Assembly: GCA_963724985.1 (NCBI GenBank)
Contig: CAVRWV010000019.1
Coordinates: 582,573 to 646,572, forward strand
Reading direction: 5' to 3'
DNA length: 64,000 nucleotides
DNA from: JAJPJE01 sp963724985
GTDB taxonomy: Bacteria; Acidobacteriota; Terriglobia; Terriglobales; Acidobacteriaceae
In this document: piece by piece, positions 46,015-55,899 of the stretch
Position numbering within the stretch: the stretch's first letter is position 1
How the letters are laid out: every line of letters begins with the position of its first letter
The notes under the pieces: generated by a model
Databases searched by the model: none
The model's input: only the letters and a program-made list of their open reading frames with translations
What the model was told of the DNA's origin: nothing
Position numbers and translations under genes: made by a program

Positions 46015-48042
46015 CTACCGCGCCGCACTGCGATGGGTAAGAACTTCCATAAATCTGCGGCGAAACACGACTAAAGCAATTAGCGCCAGGGCAATCAGCA
46101 CGACCAATGCAGCTTTCCAGCTCTCAAGGTGCTCCTCGGTCAGGTTCCATCCATGCCGATAGTAGGCCGAAACCAGGTCACGACCGACCACGCTCCGCGA
46201 GAGTTTCATGTCACGGAAATCGGACAGTCTGCGAAGCGCCAAGACTCGTAGGCCATGTCTTCCCACGTCCTCGTTGGCTAAGACGAGGTCATTTGAAATC
46301 TGTACTCGGACGTTAGTCTTGCTTCCAGCGCCAAGGACCGCCTTCAGCAGAAAGCTGTTCCCTTCTCTCGCGATTGTTCGCGGCTCGCCGTCCACATCCA
46401 CAGACATGTTCGCCGGCTGTGCGGGCGCTGAGCCTTCGATGTAAAACTCCGTCTTTGCCAGATCCGGTTGACTCCGCAATACCACTTCATTCGACATCAT
46501 CTGTACGTCGAACGCTCCGTCGTCTCGCTTGCGAACCAGATACAAATTGCGAGCGATTTCCCCGAGGCCAGTCCATCGCGTTTCTGGCTGAAGCTTGTTC
46601 ACGAAATCAGCGATTCCGTTAAAAGCATCGATACCCGAATCAAAGAGTTTTTCGTGCCCATAGAACAACAACGGGTTTCCCAGGAACGATTGGATAGCAA
46701 TATCGAGTTCGGGAATCGGTTCTTCCGCCGAATAACGAAACATACTGAGAAAACTTCCGTAGTTTTTCGTATAGGACCTAAGCAGAAACATTGGATCCTT
46801 GGGAAATGGTGGACCGGAAGGAACATTCAGAGAATTTGCCGTACCTAAAAAACCGTAGCGATTGAGTTCAACGAATGTCGGCTCTGACGCGATTCTGTGA
46901 GGAAAGATCATGAATCGGTCGTAAGGGACTCCTGTAAGCTTCCGAAACTGCTCCATCCTTGCGATGCTTTGCCTGATCTTTGACGACTGAACACTGATCG
47001 AAGCGCTTTCGTCTCCCGAAAATTCCTGATGCGAATGATCGTTGCCATGAACGGAAATGGAAAAGCGATCAGGGTTAGATCGAAATAACTCGATAACATT
47101 AGCTTCACTTCGGTCGAAATTCCACGGAATGAAAGCGATGGTAGTATGAAAATTATGCTCTTTCCATCTCGTGCAAAAGGAGCTTATAAGACAGATGTCC
47201 GTATGGTTCATTAGCCAAGGATCATCGATTGTCAGATTCGCGTAGTGTCCTACCGGGTGCCATGCGTAATCCCCAGCGGCGTATCTAAGAAACAAAAGAA
47301 TTGGGGCGACCGAGGAAAAAGCTTTTGAAATTCCGAGCGGTTGGCCTATCCAACTCGAATCGATGAGCTTTGCTTTCGGAGTGAAGAAAATGTCTGCCCG
47401 TTGAGACCGCGTGCGGGTTAGAACATCGCTTCTGCTATTACTGCCAACCACGGTTAATAGGCTCTCACTCTTATGGGCGTCGTGAGAGATGATCTGGCAG
47501 GAGAATGAATCAACAATCGGAAGATGCCAGCCAGCAAGTACTCCAACAATCTCGGGCGAGCCTTCAACCAGCATGGAAACTGCTTGAAGATCGGAGCGGA
47601 CCGGAGAGCAGCCACTGATTGCACGATTGGACCAAAGGCTCAGCTGATCATCGCTGTCGGCCGTAGCTCCAAAGATCAAAATCGGGACGACCTTGCCGCC
47701 AGGTCTCTGAATGCGCTGCATAACATCTTTTCTATTGAGAAGTGGCAGTGCATCGTAAGAGATTATTAACGCCCGTGTACCAGGCGCACCCAGTTGATCA
47801 GTTACCTCACGAGCATTGAGAGGCGCACTGATATCAATCGAAATGAGGCCCAAGCCGTAATACTTCGCTAATTCGTGCACTGTCTCGGTTTCCGGCACGA
47901 TTTCATGTTTTCCGTGAAGCAGAACAATATTTGCTGCTGAGCCGACAGACGACAATGTCGTCATCAGAATCGCGAAACACAAGAGGGAGCTTGCCCAACT
48001 CGCCTGTTTCGTCTTCAATTTAGCTGACAAAATATGCTTCAT
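46015..48042 (-). CDS. Exported deacetylase-like protein with C-terminal membrane anchor
   Basis: A 675-residue protein with an N-terminal signal (KTKQASWASSLLCFAILMTTLSSVGSA) and a single C-terminal helix followed by basic residues (AALVVLIALALIALVVFRRRF). The central region carries YANLTIDDPW and FHTTIAFIPWNFDRS. SISVHGNDHSHQEFSGDE and MIFPHRIASEPTF follow, which look like the metal-binding and active-site loops of NodB/CE4-type deacetylases in divergent form. The first 200 residues resemble a Rossmann-like domain. It is predicted to be periplasmic and tethered. It may edit the surface polysaccharide made by this locus. No exact family name is claimed. Confidence 0.7.
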   Translation of the reverse strand: MKHILSAKLKTKQASWASSLLCFAILMTTLSSVGSAANIVLLHGKHEIVPETETVHELAKYYGLGLISIDISAPLNAREVTDQLGAPGTRALIISYDALPLLNRKDVMQRIQRPGGKVVPILIFGATADSDDQLSLWSNRAISGCSPVRSDLQAVSMLVEGSPEIVGVLAGWHLPIVDSFSCQIISHDAHKSESLLTVVGSNSRSDVLTRTRSQRADIFFTPKAKLIDSSWIGQPLGISKAFSSVAPILLFLRYAAGDYAWHPVGHYANLTIDDPWLMNHTDICLISSFCTRWKEHNFHTTIAFIPWNFDRSEANVIELFRSNPDRFSISVHGNDHSHQEFSGDESASISVQSSKIRQSIARMEQFRKLTGVPYDRFMIFPHRIASEPTFVELNRYGFLGTANSLNVPSGPPFPKDPMFLLRSYTKNYGSFLSMFRYSAEEPIPELDIAIQSFLGNPLLFYGHEKLFDSGIDAFNGIADFVNKLQPETRWTGLGEIARNLYLVRKRDDGAFDVQMMSNEVVLRSQPDLAKTEFYIEGSAPAQPANMSVDVDGEPRTIAREGNSFLLKAVLGAGSKTNVRVQISNDLVLANEDVGRHGLRVLALRRLSDFRDMKLSRSVVGRDLVSAYYRHGWNLTEEHLESWKAALVVLIALALIALVVFRRRFMEVLTHRSAAR

Positions 48043-48208
48043 AATTGACGCTAAGTTATACGCGTGGTTCTCTCGCTATTCAGCTTGTTGCGAAATGCAA
48101 TCGGCTTGGAGATTCAAAACAATCTCATCGTGTTCATCCAAGGTTGCACGTCCGACATGGGCCACTTCGCTGCCTGAGCCAACTGCTCTCCATCCCCCGT
48201 CAAACTCC

Positions 48209-49438
48209 TCAAGACGCATCGCGTTCCGTTTCGTCCACCATGTCCGCGACGTCGCCAGGCAAGGCAACACTGATTTTCCCCTCACCTCGCAATTGCGAGA
48301 TGTACGACAACAGCGACTTATAAACAGCCTGCGCCTTCTTGTCGATTATGTAATCCGGATGGACGATGAAACTGATCAGGCCGCGATTTTCAATAATCGT
48401 TCGGATTTGCTTCTTCCAGAGATCGATCGAATAGTCGCCCAAAATGTGGAACAGCGAATAGTCCTGGGTAGTAGTCAAAGGCAATTCGACAAGCCCTTTA
48501 ATGAAGTAGGGGCGGAGAGTGCAGCAACCTCCGCCCTGTGCTTCTAAGTGGCCCACGGTTGGAACAGACATGTCGTACTTAAACTCAAGAGAGTCGTACC
48601 AATCCAAATTTCGATACATTGCGCCGGCACGGAATCCGGTCGCTCCGAATTTACGTCCGTACTCATTGATAGCGGCGGCTCTACGAAGGAACTGCTGCCG
48701 GTCAGAGTAGAGGTGGCCATCGTGATTGAAGTCGTGGACATTAACCTCGAATCCTCGTTGCCGCATCCCGTTTATTACAGCGTTAGTGACTTCGTAGCGT
48801 CCTTCCGGCACAAGCTGAAAAGAAGACTTCACTCCGAAGGATTCATCGATATCCATCAACTCTGAACAGAACTTTAGGCCAGTCTCGGTTTCAACATCAT
48901 GCGTCATGATGACGCAACTGGGGACACCCTCAGGCCAGAAAGAAATGAACGGAGTACTTCTCTTCCCCCTTGCTTTGAGCGAAAGACCCAGAAGCTTTGA
49001 CAGAAAGCGGTCTGAAGTCCAATCCAGGGGCCAAGACGGGAAGACTTTCGCGCGTGACGCCTTTAACCGGACCCTCTGGAGATGCCGTCGCACAGGAACA
49101 GGCAGCAGCGGCCTTAGCAGGTAATACGCTCGATATATAAGTTCGCTGGCTGAGCTGCGCGATTGATCCACGTAGCGTTCCAGCCGAAGATTAGAAATAA
49201 TTTCATTCGGATCGAAAGGAAGAGTTAGCTCTCCGTCATCGATGCGAACTTCGGAGAGTATTTCTGGCATGGTGCCATCGGGAAATTTCGCACCCCAGCT
49301 ATAGCGGCCATAACCAATGGTGTCGGCCCCTAAATGGAAGAAGCCTGCATTGGATTGATCTTCCACGTCCAACGCAAAAGAGCACAGCTCCTCAGGACAG
49401 CGGTAGGCTTCGGCCAATACTCGATTGAATGCACACAT
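48209..49438 (-). CDS. Polysaccharide deacetylase-like protein (cytoplasmic form)
   Basis: A 409-residue protein without a signal peptide. The N-terminal third is unassigned. The C-terminal half has CVIMTHDVETETG as the metal-binding segment, VKSSFQLVPEGRYEVTNAVINGMRQRGFEVNVHDFNHDGHL with the histidine pair, and FRAGAMYRNLDWY. LISFIVHPDYI near the end carries the final histidine. These fit the CE4 fold. Such proteins occur in exopolysaccharide loci, sometimes acting on lipid-linked or nucleotide sugars. It lies 26 bases downstream of the FemAB-like gene. Substrate is unknown. Confidence 0.82.
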   Translation of the reverse strand: MCAFNRVLAEAYRCPEELCSFALDVEDQSNAGFFHLGADTIGYGRYSWGAKFPDGTMPEILSEVRIDDGELTLPFDPNEIISNLRLERYVDQSRSSASELIYRAYYLLRPLLPVPVRRHLQRVRLKASRAKVFPSWPLDWTSDRFLSKLLGLSLKARGKRSTPFISFWPEGVPSCVIMTHDVETETGLKFCSELMDIDESFGVKSSFQLVPEGRYEVTNAVINGMRQRGFEVNVHDFNHDGHLYSDRQQFLRRAAAINEYGRKFGATGFRAGAMYRNLDWYDSLEFKYDMSVPTVGHLEAQGGGCCTLRPYFIKGLVELPLTTTQDYSLFHILGDYSIDLWKKQIRTIIENRGLISFIVHPDYIIDKKAQAVYKSLLSYISQLRGEGKISVALPGDVADMVDETERDAS

Positions 49439-49464
49439 GGAAAAGTATCCCGATCTCGTAATCT

Positions 49465-50505
49465 TCAGCCCAGGTGCTTGTAAAGCAAATTGCCCAGACC
49501 GATTCTCACCGAATCGGGAACAAGAGTGAAAACCTTCTTTGCTATTTCCAGTCCCGGTAGCGAACTACCCGCTTTGGCGGATTTGATGGGGAGCCTCCAG
49601 TATGTAAGGTCGGATCTGGTTCCACCAAGACGATTCTTGAACACGATCAACCCTTCGTTGTCGAGGTCCGACCGACCCAAATCCATTTCTTCAAGTCCGC
49701 CCGCCTTTGACTCTTGTATTGCCTTCCAGAATAAGAAAGGTGTGCCACCAAGGTTGCTAAAACGCTCATCAGAGGCGCCGTATTTGTAGACAATCGAACG
49801 ATTGTGCCTAAGCGTGAATAGTCCAGCCACCGCGGCCCCGTCTTTTGCTGCAATTCGTATCTCAGCTTTCTCGCCAACACAGTCGATCAGATTGCGAAAC
49901 CAACTGAACGGCGACGGAGGAACGCCGTGCCGCTTTCGCGTCATTACGAATAACTTGTAGAAATCGCGAAGGAGTGTTTCGTTTGAACCTCTCGTGTAGG
50001 TGAGTCCTTCCCTCTCGGCGCGCGTCACCTTCCTGCGTATTGAGTCCTTATGTAAGCCCTGGTACAACTCATTTTCGCTCGGACGCAGATCGATAGCATG
50101 GAAAGCGTACGCGTCCGATTCAGATAGTCTGTCGGAACACCGTGACAGCTGGGTTCGCGGTCTCAATTCGAAATATTTGAAGGATCCCGCTTTGGTTAGT
50201 TGCTGCAGATAAGAAATCATCTCATCGAAGCTGCCTTCCACATCTCCCAAGGGCTGGCAATGATCGGAGAATGGAAGAGACACTAACCTCTTGCCCGTTA
50301 CCCAGCTCTTCACAGAACAAAGCACCAACCCGTTCGCTAATGGCTGCTTTGGACTGGAGGTCGTAAGAACGATCGGTTGGTATCCGTAGGTTTTCCGCAG
50401 CGCTTGCAACCAACCGCGAGTGTGAAAGATAGATGCACGTGCATCTCCCTGTAGGAGTTCCGGCCATCGCGGATCGGTAATCGGATCTAGTTCGTGGATT
50501 GGCAT
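49465..50505 (-). CDS. FemAB/GNAT-like acyl or aminoacyl transferase
   Basis: A 346-residue protein with the paired GNAT-fold pattern of FemAB-related proteins. FHTRGWLQALRKTYGYQP opens it, and DSIRRKVTRAEREGLTYTRG and FLFWKAIQESKAGGLEEMDLGRSD follow. This form is common in exosortase/XrtA-linked polysaccharide loci, where FemAB-like proteins are thought to modify lipid-linked sugars, possibly by adding an amino acid. It sits between the ligase-like gene and a deacetylase gene on the same strand. Confidence 0.85.
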   Translation of the reverse strand: MPIHELDPITDPRWPELLQGDARASIFHTRGWLQALRKTYGYQPIVLTTSSPKQPLANGLVLCSVKSWVTGKRLVSLPFSDHCQPLGDVEGSFDEMISYLQQLTKAGSFKYFELRPRTQLSRCSDRLSESDAYAFHAIDLRPSENELYQGLHKDSIRRKVTRAEREGLTYTRGSNETLLRDFYKLFVMTRKRHGVPPSPFSWFRNLIDCVGEKAEIRIAAKDGAAVAGLFTLRHNRSIVYKYGASDERFSNLGGTPFLFWKAIQESKAGGLEEMDLGRSDLDNEGLIVFKNRLGGTRSDLTYWRLPIKSAKAGSSLPGLEIAKKVFTLVPDSVRIGLGNLLYKHLG

Positions 50506-50652
50506 TTTTGGATGACGAGGCCCAGTATTGCGGGCCGAATTGGTCTAGTGATATTAGGCTAAATTCGAAGCGCTGAACTGCTGTTAAAAACGTTCGTAAC
50601 AGATCGACCGATAATAAGAAGAACAGCGTCCGCCTTTAGTCAATGGAGTGAA

Positions 50653-52026
50653 TCAACTGGCCTGGCGATGTGGATTTGTCGACAGTTTCGTAGACCAGAC
50701 CTTGATCGGCCGTACCCGAACCCTCGTTTCTGAATGGGAGTACTGGCGTCCTACATAGATTTGATACGCAGCAGCTACCATCGCCAAGACGAGATACCAA
50801 TTCACAACGTTTTGATCGAAGTAGGCAACTCCCATGAAACTAACCACATGGGAGAAAAGTGCAACACCGACTCCCCAAAGCATTAGTTGCAATCGCGGTG
50901 GTTCCTGTCGAACCGCCTTCAGAACCGAACCTGAGTAGGAGAACGCTATCACGACAATCCATATGAAGAGCAACATGGTGAAAAACCCACCACGTATGCC
51001 CTCAGTAATGAACTGGTTCGTGGTATCTCCCGCCCAAACACCCCATTCCGATATGTCTTTCGCCCCGCACAGCCACCAGTCACCGAAATGAGCGACGGTA
51101 CGGTCAATAAGATAGGAACGGTGCCAGCCGGTCGAACCTGAAAGCACATCGACTCTTGCGAAAATAAACCATACAGGGTCTTTCATGACTAGTTGTAGAA
51201 GACAGATAAGCCCAACCAGAGCCCATCGCAGTTGCCGGAGTCGATCTCTCATCCTCCACAACCAAATACCGAAAATACCCGCGGCGTAGGAGCCAATCGG
51301 CCCACTGGATCCGGATGCGTAGGTTATCAGGGCGGCAAACACGAATCCGCATCCGGCTATCAGTCGATCACGTCTGCCCTGAACCCAAAGCGCCCAAAAT
51401 AGTGGCACACATACCGCTCCGAACGTCCCGGCCAGGATCGGGTGGCCGAATGGTCCTTGGGCGCGAACGATGCCGTCGCGGATAGTGGAGAATTCAGGCA
51501 CGCCCCCCAAGACATAGAATGCATCGCGGGCAGTAACTTTTTCGAGACACATCAAGATTGCGAGCGGGATGAACGCAAGAGCGAACCACCTGATGATGCG
51601 CTTGAAATCGTCGGTGTCGCGTACCAGAGCACGGAACAGTATGTACATACCGATTTCATCAAAGGCGTATCCCAGTCCATTCACCAAAGCTGCGGTGTTC
51701 TGCCACAGCAGAGTGAACGCCAATACTCGAACCATTGCCCAAAGCAAGAAGACACGGTCCAGTTTCAACCACCTTATTTGGCGGAACTCCCCATGGAGCA
51801 CCAGCCGAATCCAACCAAAAGCAACGACGAGCCGCAACATCGAGAAATTGAGCCCGCCTATGACCAGTTTTTCCGAAATCGGAAGATAGCAACTGATCAG
51901 AATGATCGGTAGTAAAGCCCTCTGCCGCGGCAGAACCAGAATCAGAACGCCCATAACCAGCGCTATGGCAAGCAGTAGAAAGCTGACGCCCTGGTGGTAT
52001 CCGAGAGCTATGCTGGGGTCGTTCAT
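50653..52026 (-). CDS. O-antigen ligase/polymerase-like membrane protein
   Basis: A 457-residue protein with 10-12 helices. It has a long periplasmic loop in the second half and the segment ALITYASGSSGPIGSYAAGIFGIWLW, typical of the WaaL/Wzy superfamily. WHRSYLIDRTVAHFGDWWLCG is the usual loop motif. It should either polymerise or ligate repeat units after Wzx flipping. The two roles cannot be separated by sequence alone. It is transcribed away from the methyltransferase gene, with 146 bases between them. Confidence 0.88.
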   Translation of the reverse strand: MNDPSIALGYHQGVSFLLLAIALVMGVLILVLPRQRALLPIILISCYLPISEKLVIGGLNFSMLRLVVAFGWIRLVLHGEFRQIRWLKLDRVFLLWAMVRVLAFTLLWQNTAALVNGLGYAFDEIGMYILFRALVRDTDDFKRIIRWFALAFIPLAILMCLEKVTARDAFYVLGGVPEFSTIRDGIVRAQGPFGHPILAGTFGAVCVPLFWALWVQGRRDRLIAGCGFVFAALITYASGSSGPIGSYAAGIFGIWLWRMRDRLRQLRWALVGLICLLQLVMKDPVWFIFARVDVLSGSTGWHRSYLIDRTVAHFGDWWLCGAKDISEWGVWAGDTTNQFITEGIRGGFFTMLLFIWIVVIAFSYSGSVLKAVRQEPPRLQLMLWGVGVALFSHVVSFMGVAYFDQNVVNWYLVLAMVAAAYQIYVGRQYSHSETRVRVRPIKVWSTKLSTNPHRQAS

Positions 52027-52172
52027 ACGCTTAGGTGTTGATCCTAACTAACGTTCGAGTTATCTTGCGACCAGTTTTGTCTAGCCAGATTGCAGCAGTT
52101 ATATTGGAGCGGTTAGTAACTTGAAAGAACCCTTCCGACTATGTAATCGTTTCGCCTACTTCCTGCAGAAAG

Positions 52173-53060
52173 GTGTTCCCTTTGCCTACGATCTATCGAC
52201 GCGCGCTGAATAGAGCCATTCGCAAGACCTTTTCATTCTGGCAGGCTATGGGATTTCACGTAACTCCAAATCACTTCTATCAGCCGATTCCGGATACCAG
52301 GACGCTTGGTAACGAACTATGGGACAAGCCCTCATCCTTGCCGGGAATCGATATGCCCGCCAAGGATCAGCAGGCTGACATATTGAAGCACTTAAGCGCA
52401 TTTCGATCCGAGTATGAAGCATTTTCTGTCTCCCATAACGGAGAGCCATTCTATTTGGACAACGGCCAGTTCGGATCGGTCGATGCTGAAGTCTATTACT
52501 CGATGGTTCGCTCGAAAGCGCCGCAAAGGATCATCGAAATTGGGGCTGGGTTCTCAACTCACGTTGCTGCGAAAGCTATTTCCAAAAATGGAAGCGGAAA
52601 GCTGATTGCGATCGACCCATGCCCCCGAACTGAATTGAGACAACTCCCGATTACCTGGATTGAGAAGAAGCTGCAGGAAGTTCCAGTTGACACATTCGAT
52701 TGCCTGGGTGCGGGAGATATTCTCTTCATCGACTCAAGCCATGTGGTAACAGTCGGTAGTGATGTAAATTACGAGATTCTCGAACTGTTGCCGCGACTGA
52801 AGCCCGGCGTCATCATTCACATACATGACATCTTCTGGCCGTCGGCGAACTATCCGAGGTACCGCGTAATCGACCAAAAGGAGTTCTGGACCGAGCAGTA
52901 TCTCGTGCAAGGATTTTTGGCTTTCAACTCGGCTTTCAAGATTCGTCTGTGCGCCAGCTATTTACATATGACGGTGCCGGAAGTTCTTGAACAGAACTTC
53001 CGGTCCTATCGTCGTGAGAAAAACTGGCCTGGTTCTCTTTGGATTGAACGAATCGCTTGA
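52173..53060 (+). CDS. Class I SAM-dependent methyltransferase
   Basis: A 295-residue protein. The SAM-binding motif I is IIEIGAGFSTHVAAKAI near residue 120. An acidic IAIDPCP loop follows and motif IV is DILFIDSSHVV. HIHDIFWPSANYP resembles sugar O-methyltransferases. The start is uncertain: GTG 52173 is nearly on top of AAAGG, while TTG 52182 would have nine-base spacing. A short N-terminal hydrophobic patch follows. It is the only plus-strand gene in the 41-63 kb block and may methylate a sugar of the polysaccharide. Confidence 0.8.
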   Translation: MFPLPTIYRRALNRAIRKTFSFWQAMGFHVTPNHFYQPIPDTRTLGNELWDKPSSLPGIDMPAKDQQADILKHLSAFRSEYEAFSVSHNGEPFYLDNGQFGSVDAEVYYSMVRSKAPQRIIEIGAGFSTHVAAKAISKNGSGKLIAIDPCPRTELRQLPITWIEKKLQEVPVDTFDCLGAGDILFIDSSHVVTVGSDVNYEILELLPRLKPGVIIHIHDIFWPSANYPRYRVIDQKEFWTEQYLVQGFLAFNSAFKIRLCASYLHMTVPEVLEQNFRSYRREKNWPGSLWIERIA

Positions 53061-53062
53061 AC

Positions 53063-54415
53063 CTACTGAACCGTCAAAGATAGCCCGGTTGGAGCAGCAA
53101 CGGTCGTCGCCGTACTCGACGATATTGCAAACGCCCCAGCGTCCGGTGCGGTCCGTGCGGTGCCAAACATGTCCGTCGGCGAATAATCCCCGGGATTACC
53201 TGCACCTTTTGCACAGGAATCAGACGAAGAAATCCGGATGTCATAGCCGTTCGCTGCCGAAGGCGTTCCATTCAACCACTCCGGAGTGCACTTCTTCACA
53301 TTCGATCCGCAGGTGGCTCCGCCGGATGTTGCATAAACGTTGTACCCTCCGCTAACTGATCCACTCGCCATGCATGCGACAGTTGACGCCAAAATAATGT
53401 TCGAGCTGAAATCGTAGGTTGGCGACCCCGAACATGAAGCATTGTTTACGACGCCGTAGGCATTGCCGTTGGCTATCACGTTGTTACGAACGATGAGTGA
53501 GCCTGAGCAGGATGCCTGACCCCACACAAGATTGTTGCAGCAAGTGGTCGGACCGAAGTAATTGTTCTGGATTGTCCAGTTAGAAAGTGCTCCGCCACCA
53601 GACTGCAACGCTGAGGTGGCATTACCGTAGAACTTCACGCCATCGATAGTGATATTGCTGCCGCCAGAATAGACCTGAATCGCATCGACGTGCGGAGGAC
53701 TCGCGCCGCCGCCGCAAACCCCATCTGGAGGAGCGGATACGTCATGGATCGAAGAGTCAATGATCTTGTCATTCGAAGGGGCAGTTGCAGATCCTGGTCC
53801 CCAGCTCCAGAAACGGAATCCATCTTCAATCGCGCAATTCCCGGTGCAACTTCCAGAACTCGGTGTATAGCCTGAACATGCGCTCCAGTTCCCGAACTCG
53901 CTGTTCTTGACTGTCACGCCGGAGGCTGCGATGAATGCGTTCTTCCCGTGGAACCCATCTACCAGTACGTCCGTCCATGCCGTGGAAGAAGAATCCTGAA
54001 TGGTAAGGCCACCTGCACTATCGGAGGCTCCGCTGGCTTCGGTGACGCCAACCACGTGGACTTTGTCCGTGTTGATACTCAGACCGCCTGTTAGCAGGAC
54101 CTTTCCGTAAGTCTGGGCATAAAAGCTCACGGTCGTTGACTTGCCTGATGACAATGTTTGTCCAGCGTAAGTTCCGTTCAGGATCAGGACAGTATCGCCG
54201 CCGCTTGCCGCCGACAGCGCAGCCTGCATTGAGGAGCACGATGTCGCACTGTTGTAGGCAGCAGCACTCGCTGCTCTCGTACAACTGCCACTTGCACCAA
54301 CCCAGAGGTTTGCCGATGTTGGGGTTGCTGTCTGAGCAGTTGCTGGCAGTCCGAACCACAACAGCGTTGCCATCATTATTGCCGCGAGCACCAAGAAGCT
54401 CGGCCGTCGTACCAT
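53063..54415 (-). CDS. Secreted right-handed beta-helix-like protein
   Basis: I choose ATG 54415, preceded by AGGAGAGGTG, over the upstream frame opening at 54517. This gives MVRRPSFLVLAAIMMATLLW and cleavage after ATAQ. The 450-residue mature region begins with LWVGASGSCTRAASAAAYNSATSC, then AALSAASGGDTVLILNGTYAG, and continues as short repeated strands and turns (IDGVKFYGNATSALQSGGG, WTIQNNYFGP, IVRNNVIANGNAYGVVNN), the pattern of pectate-lyase/NosD-like beta helices. It may bind or cleave polysaccharide. It converges on the methyltransferase gene with a two-base gap. Confidence 0.78.
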   Translation of the reverse strand: MVRRPSFLVLAAIMMATLLWFGLPATAQTATPTSANLWVGASGSCTRAASAAAYNSATSCSSMQAALSAASGGDTVLILNGTYAGQTLSSGKSTTVSFYAQTYGKVLLTGGLSINTDKVHVVGVTEASGASDSAGGLTIQDSSSTAWTDVLVDGFHGKNAFIAASGVTVKNSEFGNWSACSGYTPSSGSCTGNCAIEDGFRFWSWGPGSATAPSNDKIIDSSIHDVSAPPDGVCGGGASPPHVDAIQVYSGGSNITIDGVKFYGNATSALQSGGGALSNWTIQNNYFGPTTCCNNLVWGQASCSGSLIVRNNVIANGNAYGVVNNASCSGSPTYDFSSNIILASTVACMASGSVSGGYNVYATSGGATCGSNVKKCTPEWLNGTPSAANGYDIRISSSDSCAKGAGNPGDYSPTDMFGTARTAPDAGAFAISSSTATTVAAPTGLSLTVQ

Positions 54416-54740
54416 TCTTTCACCTCTCCTGAGAACGCTAGCACACCCAACAATCGACGGCGTAGCGTCAAAGGTTCTAGTCCACTTGGCCGAGTATGAA
54501 CTGCTCATGAGTGCCAAAAGCCAAGCCTAACCGTTCCGCCACTGCACCTTTTGCAAGCTGTGCATCTTTGAATCCAGCACTCAGACAACCAGAATTCTAA
54601 GCTGCTGATAAAACGCAGGTTATTGGCTAGTGCCGCGTCGGTCTATTTGCGTTTGGCAACGCAGATTTTTCACCTTACATGCCTTTTTTCCTTAGGTGCT
54701 TTACCGGAGTTATGGACTTTTATGGCCAATGCTTTAGTGT
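54416..54740. other. Intergenic region upstream of the beta-helix gene
   Basis: No gene is seen. At 54543-54560 the minus strand reads CTTGCAAAAGG-TGCAGTG. This is a degenerate copy of the TGTGCAA-N4-TTGCACA repeat with a spacer one base short. The AGGAGAGGTG ribosome-binding site of the beta-helix gene is at about 54421-54430. Confidence 0.35.
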
Positions 54741-55793
54741 CTACGGATTCAATGTTCTGTCAGGTTTATCTAATGCGGGTCGAGAGATGCTTTGGGGGGT
54801 TGAGGAGAAAGGCCCTTTGCGGTTGAGTGATGGAAGGCGTAAAGGCCGATGGTTCCTGACAAGTTGTCCTAATTTGGTCCACGCCTTAATACCTGAATTG
54901 CCAAACAATGCAACTAGGTAGAACGCCACGCCCTTGAATGAATATCCTCCATAGTGAAACTGCTGAAACGGAAGCGCTCGAGGCATGCTTCCCTGGCTCG
55001 CTAATAATTTACAAAGGTCTCGAACTTCTGAGGCATATCTTGCTGACCACGGCTGATCGCCTCGTCCACTGTCAAGCACCTCAGCAAACGCCAGCATTCT
55101 GGATTTGTAATGGTCCTTGCTATATACACCATTTACGACGACCGAACTGGCTGACAGGTCAGATGTCCTGTAGTAACTGCCCACAATGTCCGGAATCGCT
55201 GCAACCCGATAGTGACATGCAACCTGGAATCCTGCCAGCAGATCGTCGTCGCTTCGCAGTCCTTCCGAGAAACAGTTCAGCTCTAACAAGGCGGCACGGC
55301 GTATAAAGCTCGCTTGCAGCAATCCGAACTGAAATGGATATTGAACGCTAAGCGAATTTGCAAACACTTCTGGCGACTCTTTCAGGACCAATCCATGCTC
55401 CTCAAAGAGCGTTGTTGCCTCTCTGGAATCCGTGATAACTCGGAGATCGCCAAAAACCCAAGCGACATCGTCAGGCATGACAGTTGTCGCTTCCAGGAGC
55501 TGTCTATTTCTATCGGGAGTCCACGAATCATCGCTGTCGAGGAACGCAATCCATTCGCCACGTGCTTCTCGAATGCCATGATGACGGGCCCCAGCAACGC
55601 CGGTATTCTTCTGTCGAATTAAGCGAACTCTTGATCCATATGCTTCTTCCACTAGCGCGCTCGTTCCATCTGTGGAGCCATCGTCGACGACAATCAATTC
55701 GTCTACGGGAACGCTCTGCTCGAGAACGCTGTCGATTGCACGGCGTATATAGTTACGCCGATTGAACGTAGGAATGATCGCTGAGACCTTCAT
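54741..55793 (-). CDS. Family 2 glycosyltransferase
   Basis: A 350-residue GT-A enzyme. It has VSAIIPTFNRRNYIRRAIDSVLEQSVP, VVDDGSTDGTSAL, ARHHGIREARGEWIAFLDSDDSW and the later GSYYRTSDLSASS. DSD is the metal-binding motif. The C-terminal 90 residues are less conserved and include one hydrophobic patch (GVAFYLVALFGNSG). It is one of four GT2 genes on this strand and probably adds one sugar of the repeat unit. Donor and linkage are not predictable by eye. Confidence 0.92.
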   Translation of the reverse strand: MKVSAIIPTFNRRNYIRRAIDSVLEQSVPVDELIVVDDGSTDGTSALVEEAYGSRVRLIRQKNTGVAGARHHGIREARGEWIAFLDSDDSWTPDRNRQLLEATTVMPDDVAWVFGDLRVITDSREATTLFEEHGLVLKESPEVFANSLSVQYPFQFGLLQASFIRRAALLELNCFSEGLRSDDDLLAGFQVACHYRVAAIPDIVGSYYRTSDLSASSVVVNGVYSKDHYKSRMLAFAEVLDSGRGDQPWSARYASEVRDLCKLLASQGSMPRALPFQQFHYGGYSFKGVAFYLVALFGNSGIKAWTKLGQLVRNHRPLRLPSLNRKGPFSSTPQSISRPALDKPDRTLNP

Positions 55794-55899
55794 GAATATG
55801 TCGCCCGACTAATTGCGAGAGTTTCCCGTATCATCACGATCGGACCTACTGAGTCCTTCCAATCTGTTCGGAATATATCGCCTCGGCTAGAGATCCAAT

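Noticed and set aside
53195..53220. CCTGCACCTTTTGCACAGG, resembling the TGTGCAA repeat
   Set aside because: It is inside the beta-helix coding sequence, and the left half does not match the repeat at the correct spacing.
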